In this document: positions 45,561 to 53,835 of the stretch, in pieces | How the letters are laid out: every line of letters starts with the position of its first letter | How positions within the stretch are numbered: the stretch's first letter is position 1 | Assembly (NCBI GenBank): GCA_937891015.1 | Contig: CALAPY010000096.1 | Location: 1 to 57,074, forward strand | Source: UBA2108 sp002713215 | GTDB taxonomy: Bacteria; Bacteroidota; Bacteroidia; Flavobacteriales_G; Salibacteraceae | Direction: 5' to 3' | Length of the DNA stretch: 57,074 bases | The notes under the pieces: generated by a model | The model's input: the letters and a program-made list of their open reading frames with translations, nothing else | What the model was told of the DNA's origin: nothing | Databases searched by the model: none | Made by a program: the position numbers and the translations under genes

Positions 45561-46052
45561 ATGCAAACAAGTGCTAATAAACAAACAAGGGTAAGACCAC
45601 ACTATGAAGTGGTTAAAGTATTGGACGGAGATGGACTAATCGTTAAAAATATTTTTACAAATATTGAAGAAGAAATAAGGCTATTAGGAATTGATGCTCC
45701 AGAGATTAAACTATGCAGAAAATTAAAGCAAGATGAAAGAGAAGTGAATATATCAGGTACATTTTTAATTGAGTTGGGTTTTAAGTCTATGAAATTTCTA
45801 CTCAAAAAAGCCAAACCACAAACAAGCGTTACTATAATTCAAGAACAATCAAATCTCACAGATGCTTTTGGAAGGACATTAGCATATATCATCTTGCCTA
45901 ATGGCAAAACGCTTAATGAAATAATGGTCAGAAGAGGTTATGCAAAGCCATACAACAAGGTATTCTGTGAAGAGTTACCAAAGTACCAAGCACTTAATTT
46001 GAGGGCTAAAACAAGGAAAAAAGGTTTATATTCGCTTATCAATTCGTTCTAA
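45561..46052 (+). CDS. Staphylococcal-nuclease-like (thermonuclease family) protein
   Basis: About 163 residues. The SNase fold motifs are present: VKVLDGDGLIV (metal-binding Asp), EIRLLGIDAPEIKL (catalytic Arg and Glu) and TDAFGRTLAYI (second catalytic Arg), then LNEIMVRRGYAKPY. Active-site residues look intact, so it should cleave DNA or RNA with calcium. No signal peptide is seen, unusual for secreted relatives but common in mobile elements. ATG 45561 is preferred over TTG 45540. It is the last gene of the element. Confidence 0.85.
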   Translation: MQTSANKQTRVRPHYEVVKVLDGDGLIVKNIFTNIEEEIRLLGIDAPEIKLCRKLKQDEREVNISGTFLIELGFKSMKFLLKKAKPQTSVTIIQEQSNLTDAFGRTLAYIILPNGKTLNEIMVRRGYAKPYNKVFCEELPKYQALNLRAKTRKKGLYSLINSF

Positions 46053-46096
46053 TCTCCCTACATTTACTTGCTCTTATTATCTCTTATTTATAGTTT

Positions 46097-46117
46097 ATTG
46101 TTGCCTATTTGTTGCCC
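46097..46117 (+). repeat. Right-end pair of TTGTTGCC repeats
   Basis: ATTGTTGCCT (46097-46106) and TTTGTTGCCC (46108-46117); the second, extended to TTTGTTGCCCAAT, is identical over 13 bases to the left-end copy at 27132-27144. Candidate integrase arm sites. Confidence 0.6.
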
Positions 46118-46155
46118 AATAACCATAACTAACTGATATACAGTATTACTTTACT

Positions 46156-46173
46156 TTTTGTATCGGAAAGTAG
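46156..46173 (+). repeat. attR (18-base direct repeat)
   Basis: TTTTGTATCGGAAAGTAG differs from attL at three positions (3, 9 and 18). It marks the right boundary of the element. Bases 46174-46332 beyond it hold no recognisable gene. Confidence 0.8.
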
Positions 46174-46332
46174 CCACTTACAGTCCTACTACCCCTTAAT
46201 TACTCTTTCAGAATTAAATTTCCATTCCTGAACACTACTTAAAGTTGATTGTTTAATCCCTGAAAATCAAGGACTAACCTCCTTATTTAACTTATTTCAA
46301 CAGATGTGTAGTGAGTTTTACTTTTATAAATG

Positions 46333-46353
46333 ATAGTAATACTATTATATTTG
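46333..46353 (+). promoter_or_regulatory. TetR-type operator next to the -7 box
   Basis: ATAGTA-A-TACTAT (46333-46345) is a perfect inverted repeat that abuts TATATTTG (46346-46353), the -7 box of the TetR/exporter operon. It is a natural site for autoregulation. A -33 TTG is not clear. Confidence 0.55.
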
Positions 46354-46415
46354 CGATATTATATCACAGGAATAGTAGTTTTAATTCGATTAAATAAGTA
46401 GCTAAAACACGGTAT

Positions 46416-47093
46416 ATGAAAACTCTAATTGGACAAATGCAGATTCAGGTCAATGAAAAAATATACCTGAAAGACCCCAATTCATCGGATTTGGGTAAGA
46501 AGATCGTAAGCCAGGGAATAATACTTATTGATGAAATTGGCCTTGAGAATTTTACTTTTAAGAAACTAGCAACTCGGCTGGAAACAACAGAAAGTTCTGT
46601 ATATAGATATTTTGAAAGTAAAAACAAGTTATTGATTTACCTTACTTCCTGGTATTGGGGATGGCAGGAATATCAGTTGGTGTTTTCCACGAGCAACATC
46701 CCTTCACCCGAGGAACGATTAAAATTGGCTATTGATCTTATTGCTACTGACATTCCTCCCAATGAAATCATTGGTAACGTTAACCTTGAGATTCTTGGAA
46801 GGATTGTTATTTCCGAATCTTCAAAAGCGTATTTGACGAAAGAAGTGGATGCGGCGAACAAGGAAGGCTTTTATTCTGCATACAAAAGATTGGTTGGTCG
46901 AATTAGTGATATTGTTTTGGAAATCAACCCCAAATTTGTGCATTCTCACACCTTGATTTCAACCATTGTTGAAGGTATCCATCATCAGAAATACTTTGCC
47001 GATCACCTTCCGTCATTAACTGATATTAAAAGTGATTCACAGAAACTGGGAGCTTTTTATACCGACATGGCATTGGCCATTATAAAAAAATAG
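46416..47093 (+). CDS. TetR/AcrR-family transcriptional regulator
   Basis: 225 residues. The HTH lies around residues 35-75 (GIILIDEIGLENFTFKKLATRLETTESSVYRYFESKNKLLIYL), the classic TetR arrangement; the rest is the helical ligand-binding domain. It is 9 bases upstream of the ABC exporter gene and presumably controls that operon through the adjacent operator. Confidence 0.9.
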   Translation: MKTLIGQMQIQVNEKIYLKDPNSSDLGKKIVSQGIILIDEIGLENFTFKKLATRLETTESSVYRYFESKNKLLIYLTSWYWGWQEYQLVFSTSNIPSPEERLKLAIDLIATDIPPNEIIGNVNLEILGRIVISESSKAYLTKEVDAANKEGFYSAYKRLVGRISDIVLEINPKFVHSHTLISTIVEGIHHQKYFADHLPSLTDIKSDSQKLGAFYTDMALAIIKK

Positions 47094-47102
47094 GAAGGAG
47101 AA

Positions 47103-48824
47103 ATGAGTGGCTTTTTAAATACATCGCCCTTGCGGCGGTTTTTCAACTTGTTGAAGGTAGATAGGCAGGAAATTATTAGCATATACATTTATGCTTTATT
47201 TCATGGTCTTGTGGCTCTTTCATTACCATTGGGTATTCAAGCCATCATCAGTCTCATAAGCGGGGGACAGGTATCTACTTCATGGGTAATACTGGTAGTA
47301 TTGGTAATTGCTGGTATTGGTCTCAGTGGTGTCATTCAAATTATGCAGCTAACCATTTCAGAAAACCTGCAACAGAAAATTTTCACCCGATCTGCCTTTG
47401 AATTTGCTTACCGAATTCCAAGAATGAAATTGGAAGCCATAGGGAATTCTTATATGCCGGAATTGGTGAATCGGTTTTTTGATACCCTCTCCGTACAAAA
47501 AGGATTGTCTAAGATATTAATGGATTTTTCAAGCGCTTCTCTTTTGGTGCTTTTTGGATTGATTTTGCTTTGTCTGTATCACCCTTTTTTCATTTTGTTC
47601 AGCTTGGTACTGCTGGTGATTGTATACCTTATTTTTAGGTTTACCGCACCTAAGGGATTAAAAACCAGCCTGGTCGAATCTCAGCAAAAGTACGAGGTAG
47701 CCCATTGGCTGGAGGAGTTGGCCCGAGCTATGGAAACCTTTAAACTGGCAGGAAACTCTCCGTTGCCGTTGAACAGGACGGACCATGTAGTTCAGGGATA
47801 CCTTACCTCAAGAAAAGCACATTTTAAAACCCTGAGAATTCAATACATAAACCTGGTTGGTTTTAAGGTAATTATAGCTGCCGGCTTGTTGTTGATCGGT
47901 GGTTTACTGGTGATAAACCAGCAAATGAATATCGGGCAGTTTGTTGCTTCCGAAATTATTATCATACTCGTTTTGGCCTCCGTGGAAAAGCTAATCCTTA
48001 GCATGGAAACCATATACGATGTATTAACCGCCATTGAAAAAATAGGAGGGGTAACAGACCTTCCCATTGAAGGAGATTCAGGTGCCAAGCTGGCTCTGAA
48101 TATAGATCAGGGACTAACGATTCATTTAAACAATATATCGTACAAGTTTAAAAATGCCAAAGAGTTTACGATTAAAGACGTAAGCATGAATATTGATTCC
48201 AACGATAAGATTTGCCTGACCGGTTACGATGGCTCAGGAAAGTCTGTTTTGTTGCAAATCATTGCAGGGCTATACGATCAGTATTCAGGAGCAATTTCGT
48301 ACAACGGTATTCCACTGGGTAACTGGAGTCGGGAAGATTTACGTTCGTTAATCGGAGATAGCCTGAGCAAGGAAGATATTTTCAAGGGCAGCCTTTTCGA
48401 GAACATCTCCCTAAGCAAATCGACGGTAGGTGTTGAAGAGGTACAGAAAATGGCAGAGGTTGTCGGATTAACTGATTTCGTTGAAAACCAACCTGCAGGA
48501 TACGAAATGGAGTTACTCCCGGAAGGAAAAAACCTGCCCAAGAGTATTCGACTTAAAGTGATGCTTGCAAGAAGCATTGCCGGAAACCCCCGATTGGTTC
48601 TATTGGAAGATAATTTTAACCAACTGAACCAATACGATAAGAAGCGGTTTTTGGACTACCTCATGGAACAAAACTGTACGGTGATAGCCGTTTCAAATGA
48701 TCCATTTGTAGCAGAGCAATTTCATCAACTGGCGGTTTTAAAGCAAGGTAAACTAGTAGCTTACGAACCACTTTCGAACGCTAAACAACAAGAGTGGTAC
48801 TCCAATGTATTTCAAAGAAGATAG
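47103..48824 (+). CDS. ABC exporter (fused membrane and nucleotide-binding domains) with degenerate ATPase motifs
   Basis: 573 residues: five to six transmembrane helices in the first ~310 residues, then an NBD. Walker A is kept (GYDGSGKSV). Other motifs deviate: no Gln in the Q-loop region (IGDSLSKEDIFKG), signature LPKSI where LSGGQ is expected, Walker B end LLEDN instead of LLDEA, and Asn in place of the H-loop His (AVSNDP). There is no peptidase domain. With HlyD- and TolC-type partners next door it looks like a type I secretion-like pump, but ATP hydrolysis may be weak or absent. Confidence 0.85.
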   Translation: MSGFLNTSPLRRFFNLLKVDRQEIISIYIYALFHGLVALSLPLGIQAIISLISGGQVSTSWVILVVLVIAGIGLSGVIQIMQLTISENLQQKIFTRSAFEFAYRIPRMKLEAIGNSYMPELVNRFFDTLSVQKGLSKILMDFSSASLLVLFGLILLCLYHPFFILFSLVLLVIVYLIFRFTAPKGLKTSLVESQQKYEVAHWLEELARAMETFKLAGNSPLPLNRTDHVVQGYLTSRKAHFKTLRIQYINLVGFKVIIAAGLLLIGGLLVINQQMNIGQFVASEIIIILVLASVEKLILSMETIYDVLTAIEKIGGVTDLPIEGDSGAKLALNIDQGLTIHLNNISYKFKNAKEFTIKDVSMNIDSNDKICLTGYDGSGKSVLLQIIAGLYDQYSGAISYNGIPLGNWSREDLRSLIGDSLSKEDIFKGSLFENISLSKSTVGVEEVQKMAEVVGLTDFVENQPAGYEMELLPEGKNLPKSIRLKVMLARSIAGNPRLVLLEDNFNQLNQYDKKRFLDYLMEQNCTVIAVSNDPFVAEQFHQLAVLKQGKLVAYEPLSNAKQQEWYSNVFQRR

Positions 48825-48829
48825 ACGTA

Positions 48830-50194
48830 ATGTTAAACATTAGCCAAAATAGTATAGAAGGAAAAATTGAGAAGTCTGCTTATCGATCATTTTCAATGGT
48901 AAAAGATTATGCCGGAGCCAGGTTGTTTTTTCGCCTGCTGATTCTTTCTTTTTTGATTATGATCCTGGTAATGTTTTTGCCATGGACCCAAAACATACAG
49001 TCCAGGGGCTATGTTACCACACTTCATCCCGATCAGCGTCCACAAACCATTCATTCTATAATAGCAGGCCGTATAGAAAACTGGCACGTACGCGAAGGAG
49101 ATTATGTAGCTAAGGGTGATACCATATTGTTCATTTCTGAAATTAAGGATGAATACTTCGATCCTCAGTTATTATCGAGAACCGAAGACCAAATAACGGC
49201 TAAGGAGTTAACCGTAAACTCATACATGGAAAAAGTTAAAGCCCTGGATGCTCAAATTGATGCTTTGATCAAGACCAAGAAGCTTAAGATTGAGCAGGGC
49301 AAGAATCATGTTCAACAGGCGCGATTGAAAATACAATCGGACAGCATGAATCTAGAGGCGGCAATAACCAATTACCACATTGCTGAAAAGCAATACCAAC
49401 GAATGGAGCAACTTCACCAAAACGGCTTAAAATCACTTACCGATTTAGAAACCCGAAAACTGAAATTACAGGAAACTCAGGCAAAAAAAATAGGTGCAGA
49501 AAATAAGTTGTTGGGAAGCAGGAATCAACTGATCAATGCAGTGGTAGAATTAAGTTCGATTGAAAATCAATACCGGGATAAGCTGTCTAAGGCCGAATCT
49601 GAAAAATACACTGCCATGTCGAGCATGTACGATGCGGAGGTATTAGTAACTAAAATGCAAAATCAATACATGAACTACGAGGTTCGAACGGGCTATTATT
49701 ACATCACGGCACCTCAAAATGGGTACGTAACCAAGGCCATTCGTTCGGGAATTGGAGAAACGGTAAAGGAAGGAGAAGACCTGGTGAGTATTATGCCGGC
49801 CCAATATGACCTTGCCGTAGCTCTTTATGTTCGTCCAATGGACCTACCGCTGATTAAGTTAAGAGAACATGTTCGGTTTATGTTTGACGGATGGCCTACC
49901 ATCGTTTTTTCCGGTTGGCCAAACCTTTCTTATGGAACTTTTGGTGGTGAAGTAGTGGCCATTGACAATTTTATTAGTCAGAATGGCAAGTACCGGATAT
50001 TGGTTGCTCCGGATCCCGAGGACGTCGCCTGGCCAGAAGCCCTACGTGTTGGGTCAGGAGCAAACGGAATGGCTTTGTTGAACAATGTACCCATCTGGTA
50101 CGAATTGTGGCGTCATATGAATGGTTTTCCACCAGACTACTACAGAGAGCAAGCAAAATCGAAGTCGGGCATACCTGAAATAAAAGAACTGTGA
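48830..50194 (+). CDS. HlyD-family periplasmic adaptor protein
   Basis: About 454 residues starting at ATG 48830, 5 bases after the ABC gene. One N-terminal membrane helix (FRLLILSFLIMILVMFLPW), a split biotinyl-lipoyl domain (RPQTIHSIIAGRIENWHVREGDYVAKGDTI and YYITAPQNGYVTKAIRSGIGETVKEGEDL) flanking a long coiled coil, then a beta-barrel domain. It links the inner-membrane ABC protein with the outer-membrane TolC-like protein. Confidence 0.9.
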   Translation: MLNISQNSIEGKIEKSAYRSFSMVKDYAGARLFFRLLILSFLIMILVMFLPWTQNIQSRGYVTTLHPDQRPQTIHSIIAGRIENWHVREGDYVAKGDTILFISEIKDEYFDPQLLSRTEDQITAKELTVNSYMEKVKALDAQIDALIKTKKLKIEQGKNHVQQARLKIQSDSMNLEAAITNYHIAEKQYQRMEQLHQNGLKSLTDLETRKLKLQETQAKKIGAENKLLGSRNQLINAVVELSSIENQYRDKLSKAESEKYTAMSSMYDAEVLVTKMQNQYMNYEVRTGYYYITAPQNGYVTKAIRSGIGETVKEGEDLVSIMPAQYDLAVALYVRPMDLPLIKLREHVRFMFDGWPTIVFSGWPNLSYGTFGGEVVAIDNFISQNGKYRILVAPDPEDVAWPEALRVGSGANGMALLNNVPIWYELWRHMNGFPPDYYREQAKSKSGIPEIKEL

Positions 50195-51600
50195 GAAGGG
50201 GTATAATATATATTCTATTGCTCCAGGTGCTACCTCTTGTTTTGGTGGGGCAGCAGGAAGGGGAGGTTTTAACTGAGGACCAGTTGATTTGGTTTGTAGA
50301 AAAATACCATCCCGTTGCCAGACAAGGGAAATTATTGAACAATAGGGGAGAAAGTTCGGTAAGAAGTGCCAAGGGCGGTTTTGATCCCGTGTTGCATGGA
50401 AATATAAATCAGAAGTATTTTGACGATAAAAACTACTTCAGCCTAATGAATGGCGGACTTAAAATTCCAACGTGGTACGGAGTTGAACTTAAAGCCGGAT
50501 ATGACCAAAATCAGGGCGTGTATCTTAATCCCGAGAACTCGGTTCCATCCAATGGATTGTGGTATGGCGGAGTATCGGTAACCCTGGGCCAGGGATTGTT
50601 TATCGATCAGCGTAGAGCTACCCTAAAGAAAGCAGAGATTTATGCGGCATCCACGCAATCGGAACAACGGAGTTTGATGAATAATCTCTATTTTGATGCG
50701 ATCAAGCAGTATTGGGCTTGGGTGCAATCCTGGAATCAATACCAGGTTTATGAAGAATCAGTTCAACTGGCGTTGACACGATTTGAAGGAGTAAAGCAGA
50801 GTTTCTTTTTGGGTGACCGGCCATCCATTGATACACTGGAAGCATTTATACAGGTTCAAAACAGGCAACTGAGCCGAAACCAGGCGAAACTGGTTTACCA
50901 AAACACAACCTTAAAATTGTCGAATTACCTGTGGTATGAAAACAACACCCCGCTTGAGATTACCGATAGTTTGCGTCCACCATCCACCACAGAAATGCAA
51001 TTGCCGGAAGCGGTTTCTTCCAGCACCTTGCAAGATGTGTTGGCCAAACTACCCGAAAGCCATCCCGAAATGCAACTGTATGATTATAAGTTGGACGCCA
51101 TGGATGTCGACAGGCGATTGAAGGTAGAGGGGTTGAAACCGAAGGTTAATCTTCATTACAATGCTTTAAACGAGCCTGTTGGTGATAGTTTTATAGGCGG
51201 TTACCGACCTGAAGATTACAAGTGGGGCATGGAGGTTAGTTTTCCGATCTTTCTAAGAAAACAACGTGGAAATCTGCAATTGACCAAATTGGAAATTCAG
51301 GAAGTTGAATTGAATCAGCAGCAAAGCCTATTGGCATTGCAGAATAACCTGAAAAGCTTTTACAACCTGCAACTCAACCTTCAGGATCAGGTAGAGATTT
51401 CTAGTAGTGCAGTAGCCAATTACAACCAATTGCTGGCTGGAGAACGGCAAAAGTTTGACTCGGGCGAAAGTTCGTTGTTCCTGGTAAATTCCAGGGAAAT
51501 AAACCTGATAAAAGCTCAGATAGAACTGGTAAAGCTCATTGCTAAATACAATGTGGCACGTATAGGCCTGTTGTGGTCTGCAGGGAACCTCTATGAATAG
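50191..51600 (+). CDS. TolC-family outer-membrane efflux protein
   Basis: 469 residues. The GTG start overlaps the HlyD stop (GTGA). A signal peptide (IIYILLLQVLPLVLVGQ) is followed by the two-repeat OEP structure with long helices (ALTRFEGVKQSFFLGDRPSIDTLEAFIQVQNRQLSRNQ; the C-terminal repeat ends LLWSAGNLYE). It completes the tripartite exporter with the ABC and HlyD proteins. The cargo is not known. Confidence 0.88.
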   Translation: MRRGIIYILLLQVLPLVLVGQQEGEVLTEDQLIWFVEKYHPVARQGKLLNNRGESSVRSAKGGFDPVLHGNINQKYFDDKNYFSLMNGGLKIPTWYGVELKAGYDQNQGVYLNPENSVPSNGLWYGGVSVTLGQGLFIDQRRATLKKAEIYAASTQSEQRSLMNNLYFDAIKQYWAWVQSWNQYQVYEESVQLALTRFEGVKQSFFLGDRPSIDTLEAFIQVQNRQLSRNQAKLVYQNTTLKLSNYLWYENNTPLEITDSLRPPSTTEMQLPEAVSSSTLQDVLAKLPESHPEMQLYDYKLDAMDVDRRLKVEGLKPKVNLHYNALNEPVGDSFIGGYRPEDYKWGMEVSFPIFLRKQRGNLQLTKLEIQEVELNQQQSLLALQNNLKSFYNLQLNLQDQVEISSSAVANYNQLLAGERQKFDSGESSLFLVNSREINLIKAQIELVKLIAKYNVARIGLLWSAGNLYE

Positions 51601-51634
51601 AGAGTGAGCATAATTTAAACTTAAAACAAGGGTT

Positions 51635-51952
51635 ATGGTATTATTACACATTGTGTCTAACGACGTTAAACAGGCAAATCAAATTGCAGATTTCTTAGTG
51701 GAGAATAAACTGGTTTTAAATGCGGTATTTGTCGAACAGGTTCGAACAAGAAAGCGAGGAGACAATGGAAATCTCTTAACCGAAAATCAAACCCTGATTA
51801 TTGGAAAAACAAAAGCATTGTTGTTCAACGATATCGACAAGAAACTAAGGGATCGGTATGGAGATAAAATGCCTGAGTTATATTCTGTACCTATCGTAAA
51901 TATGGATTGGCAACAAGCCGATGAATTGGTCAATGAAACGGTGAGTATTTGA
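51635..51952 (+). CDS. CutA1-like small protein
   Basis: 105 residues. The layout (LLHIVSNDVKQANQIADFLVENKLVLNAVFVEQV, then LLTENQTLIIGKTKALLFNDIDKKL and a C-terminal YSVPIVNMDWQQADEL) fits the ferredoxin-like CutA1 fold, including the final P-x-V strand before a helix. CutA proteins are trimers linked to metal tolerance, though the function is uncertain. It lies 34 bases after the exporter operon. Confidence 0.6.
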   Translation: MVLLHIVSNDVKQANQIADFLVENKLVLNAVFVEQVRTRKRGDNGNLLTENQTLIIGKTKALLFNDIDKKLRDRYGDKMPELYSVPIVNMDWQQADELVNETVSI

Positions 51953-51982
51953 TACGCTCAATTTTATTTTCAGCGGTAAAAA

Positions 51983-52711
51983 TTATTTTTCGATTTCCTC
52001 ATTCTCCATAATTCTGGCTTTTGATAGCGCACTTGCAATTAAACCTGCCGGAACCGTAACAATACCAACACCTACAATAAGGACAAAGAATGTAAAAATC
52101 CGGCCTCCAAGGGTTATTGGATAAACATCTCCGTACCCAACCGTCGTTAAGGTTACCACAGCCCACCATAGACTGTGAAATACTGAAGTGAATGCTTCAG
52201 GTTGAGCTTCGTTTTCAAAAAAATATATTCCCGAGGCCGATAAAAATATCAATATTGCTGTCACAATAAAGAATAGAACCATTTCTTCTTTGACCAATTT
52301 GAAAGCTAGTCGAAAGCGGTTTAAGGCCTTGTTGTACCGAATTATCTTTAAGGATCTAAATATTCGAAAGACTCTAAAAATTCTTAAGGTGCGTAAGTCT
52401 AATGACGTTCCAACAAAAAACGGTAGGATAGCTAGCAAATCAATAATGCCATAAAAACTAAATACATAAGCTAATGGCTTTGTTGCTACATAGACTCTAA
52501 GTATGTACTCTAAAGAGAAAATACTTATACAGATCAATTCAAATAAATAAAGCAAGTCATAAACTTTTGCTGGCAGGTTAGGTAAGGTATCAATTGAAAA
52601 GGAAACCAAGGAGAGGAGAATAAGGGATTGAATAAAGAAGTCAAACCGTCTTCCAGCTATCGTGGAATTGTCCTCAATGATTAATTTTAATCTTTGTTTC
52701 ATACCTAACAT
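51983..52711 (-). CDS. Voltage-gated-type potassium channel
   Basis: 242 residues with six predicted transmembrane helices. S4 has regularly spaced arginines (LRTLRIFRVFRIFRSLKIIRYN), and the pore loop has the potassium selectivity filter TVGYGD. It is a single-subunit Kv/KvAP-like channel without a C-terminal RCK domain. The start is ATG 52711; ATG 52702 is an alternative. Confidence 0.92.
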   Translation of the reverse strand: MLGMKQRLKLIIEDNSTIAGRRFDFFIQSLILLSLVSFSIDTLPNLPAKVYDLLYLFELICISIFSLEYILRVYVATKPLAYVFSFYGIIDLLAILPFFVGTSLDLRTLRIFRVFRIFRSLKIIRYNKALNRFRLAFKLVKEEMVLFFIVTAILIFLSASGIYFFENEAQPEAFTSVFHSLWWAVVTLTTVGYGDVYPITLGGRIFTFFVLIVGVGIVTVPAGLIASALSKARIMENEEIEK

Positions 52712-52791
52712 ACTTGAGAAGCAAATGATTGGTGAATTTATAAATGTTGAACAAACTGAACCCTAATATTCTTTTCTAATTTAGAAGTCCC

Positions 52792-53835
52792 ATGGAACAC
52801 AAACAAAACCCCTACGATATATCCATTCGATTATTGGTTATTGGAATCTTATTGATTTCTACCTTTTGGATTATAAGTCCCTTTGTTCTGCCCCTGATTT
52901 GGGCCATCATAATTGCGGTAGCCATAATGCCATTATACAAGCATTTTGAAAAGTTGTTAGGCAATAAAGTGAAGCTAAGTGCAACGCTTTTCACTATAAT
53001 TATGGTAACGGTGCTGGTGCTTCCGGTGCTGGCCGTTTCTGGTTCATTAATTGAGTATGTTCAGGCACTGGCCACTGTAATGCAGGACGGAAGCATTCAC
53101 ATTCCTCCGGCCAATGAGAGTGTAAAATCCTGGCCATTAATTGGTAATAAAGTTTATGAATTGTGGAATCATGCTTCCCGAAATTTGGTTGAGGTATTGG
53201 AACAATTCGAAGATCAAATCATTTCATTTTCTTCCTACCTCTTAAAAGCCATTGCCGGGTTTGGAATCGGAATGTTGCAGTTTTTACTCTCCGTTATTAT
53301 TGCTGGAATATTGATTGCCAATAGAAAAACATCCATTGAACGAGTAAAACGACTGGCAATAAAACTCGCCGGAGAAAAAGGAGAGAATTACATTCCTATG
53401 ATAGGCGCTACCATTAGAAGTATTGCGGTTGGGGTAATGGGAGTGGCTGCTATACAAGGGGTATTGGCCTATGCCGGGTTTTGGCTGGCCGACATTCCCG
53501 GAGCTGAATTTTGGGCATTAGGTGTTGTGATATTAGCGATTGTTCAGTTACCTCCTACACTAATTATACTCCCCATTATTATCTACGAATTTTCCGTGGC
53601 CTCAACCACAACTTCAGTTGTTTTTGCCATATACATGGCCCTGGTTAGCTTAAGCGATAATGCACTTAAACCATTACTGTTGGGAAGGGGAGGAGAAGTA
53701 CCCATGTTGGTACTGCTTATAGGTTCCATTGGAGGAATGCTTTCCTTTGGAATTATAGGACTTTTTGTTGGTTCAGTTGTTCTTGCTGTCTTTTTTAAGA
53801 TTTATCAGGAGTGGCTGGACACGGCTAAAACCTAA
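52792..53835 (+). CDS. AI-2E family transporter (YdiK/PerM type)
   Basis: 347 residues with about eight transmembrane helices. Family traits: ISPFVLPLIWAIIIAVAIMPLYKHFEK near the start, ALGVVILAIVQLPPTLIILP in the middle and the late SDNALKPLLLGRGGEVPMLVLLIGSIGGMLSFGIIGLFVG block. The family includes exporters and Na+/H+ antiporters; the substrate here is unknown. It converges with holA, overlapping by 4 bases. Confidence 0.9.
   Translation: MEHKQNPYDISIRLLVIGILLISTFWIISPFVLPLIWAIIIAVAIMPLYKHFEKLLGNKVKLSATLFTIIMVTVLVLPVLAVSGSLIEYVQALATVMQDGSIHIPPANESVKSWPLIGNKVYELWNHASRNLVEVLEQFEDQIISFSSYLLKAIAGFGIGMLQFLLSVIIAGILIANRKTSIERVKRLAIKLAGEKGENYIPMIGATIRSIAVGVMGVAAIQGVLAYAGFWLADIPGAEFWALGVVILAIVQLPPTLIILPIIIYEFSVASTTTSVVFAIYMALVSLSDNALKPLLLGRGGEVPMLVLLIGSIGGMLSFGIIGLFVGSVVLAVFFKIYQEWLDTAKT

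Larger units (their letters stand above)
27050..46173. mobile_element. Integrated genomic island in the 3' end of mnmE
   Basis: The segment is bounded by an 18-base imperfect direct repeat (27050-27067 and 46156-46173; 15 of 18 identical). It has a tyrosine integrase and an excisionase-like gene at the left end, repeated TTGTTGCC motifs at both ends, and is visibly more AT-rich with different codon use (AGA-rich) than its flanks. Gene content is HTH proteins, a primase-like protein, an R-M/Argonaute defence operon and hypothetical genes. No relaxase, coupling protein or type IV secretion genes are seen, so it is best described as an integrative element relying on others for transfer, or a defence island. 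Confidence 0.88.
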
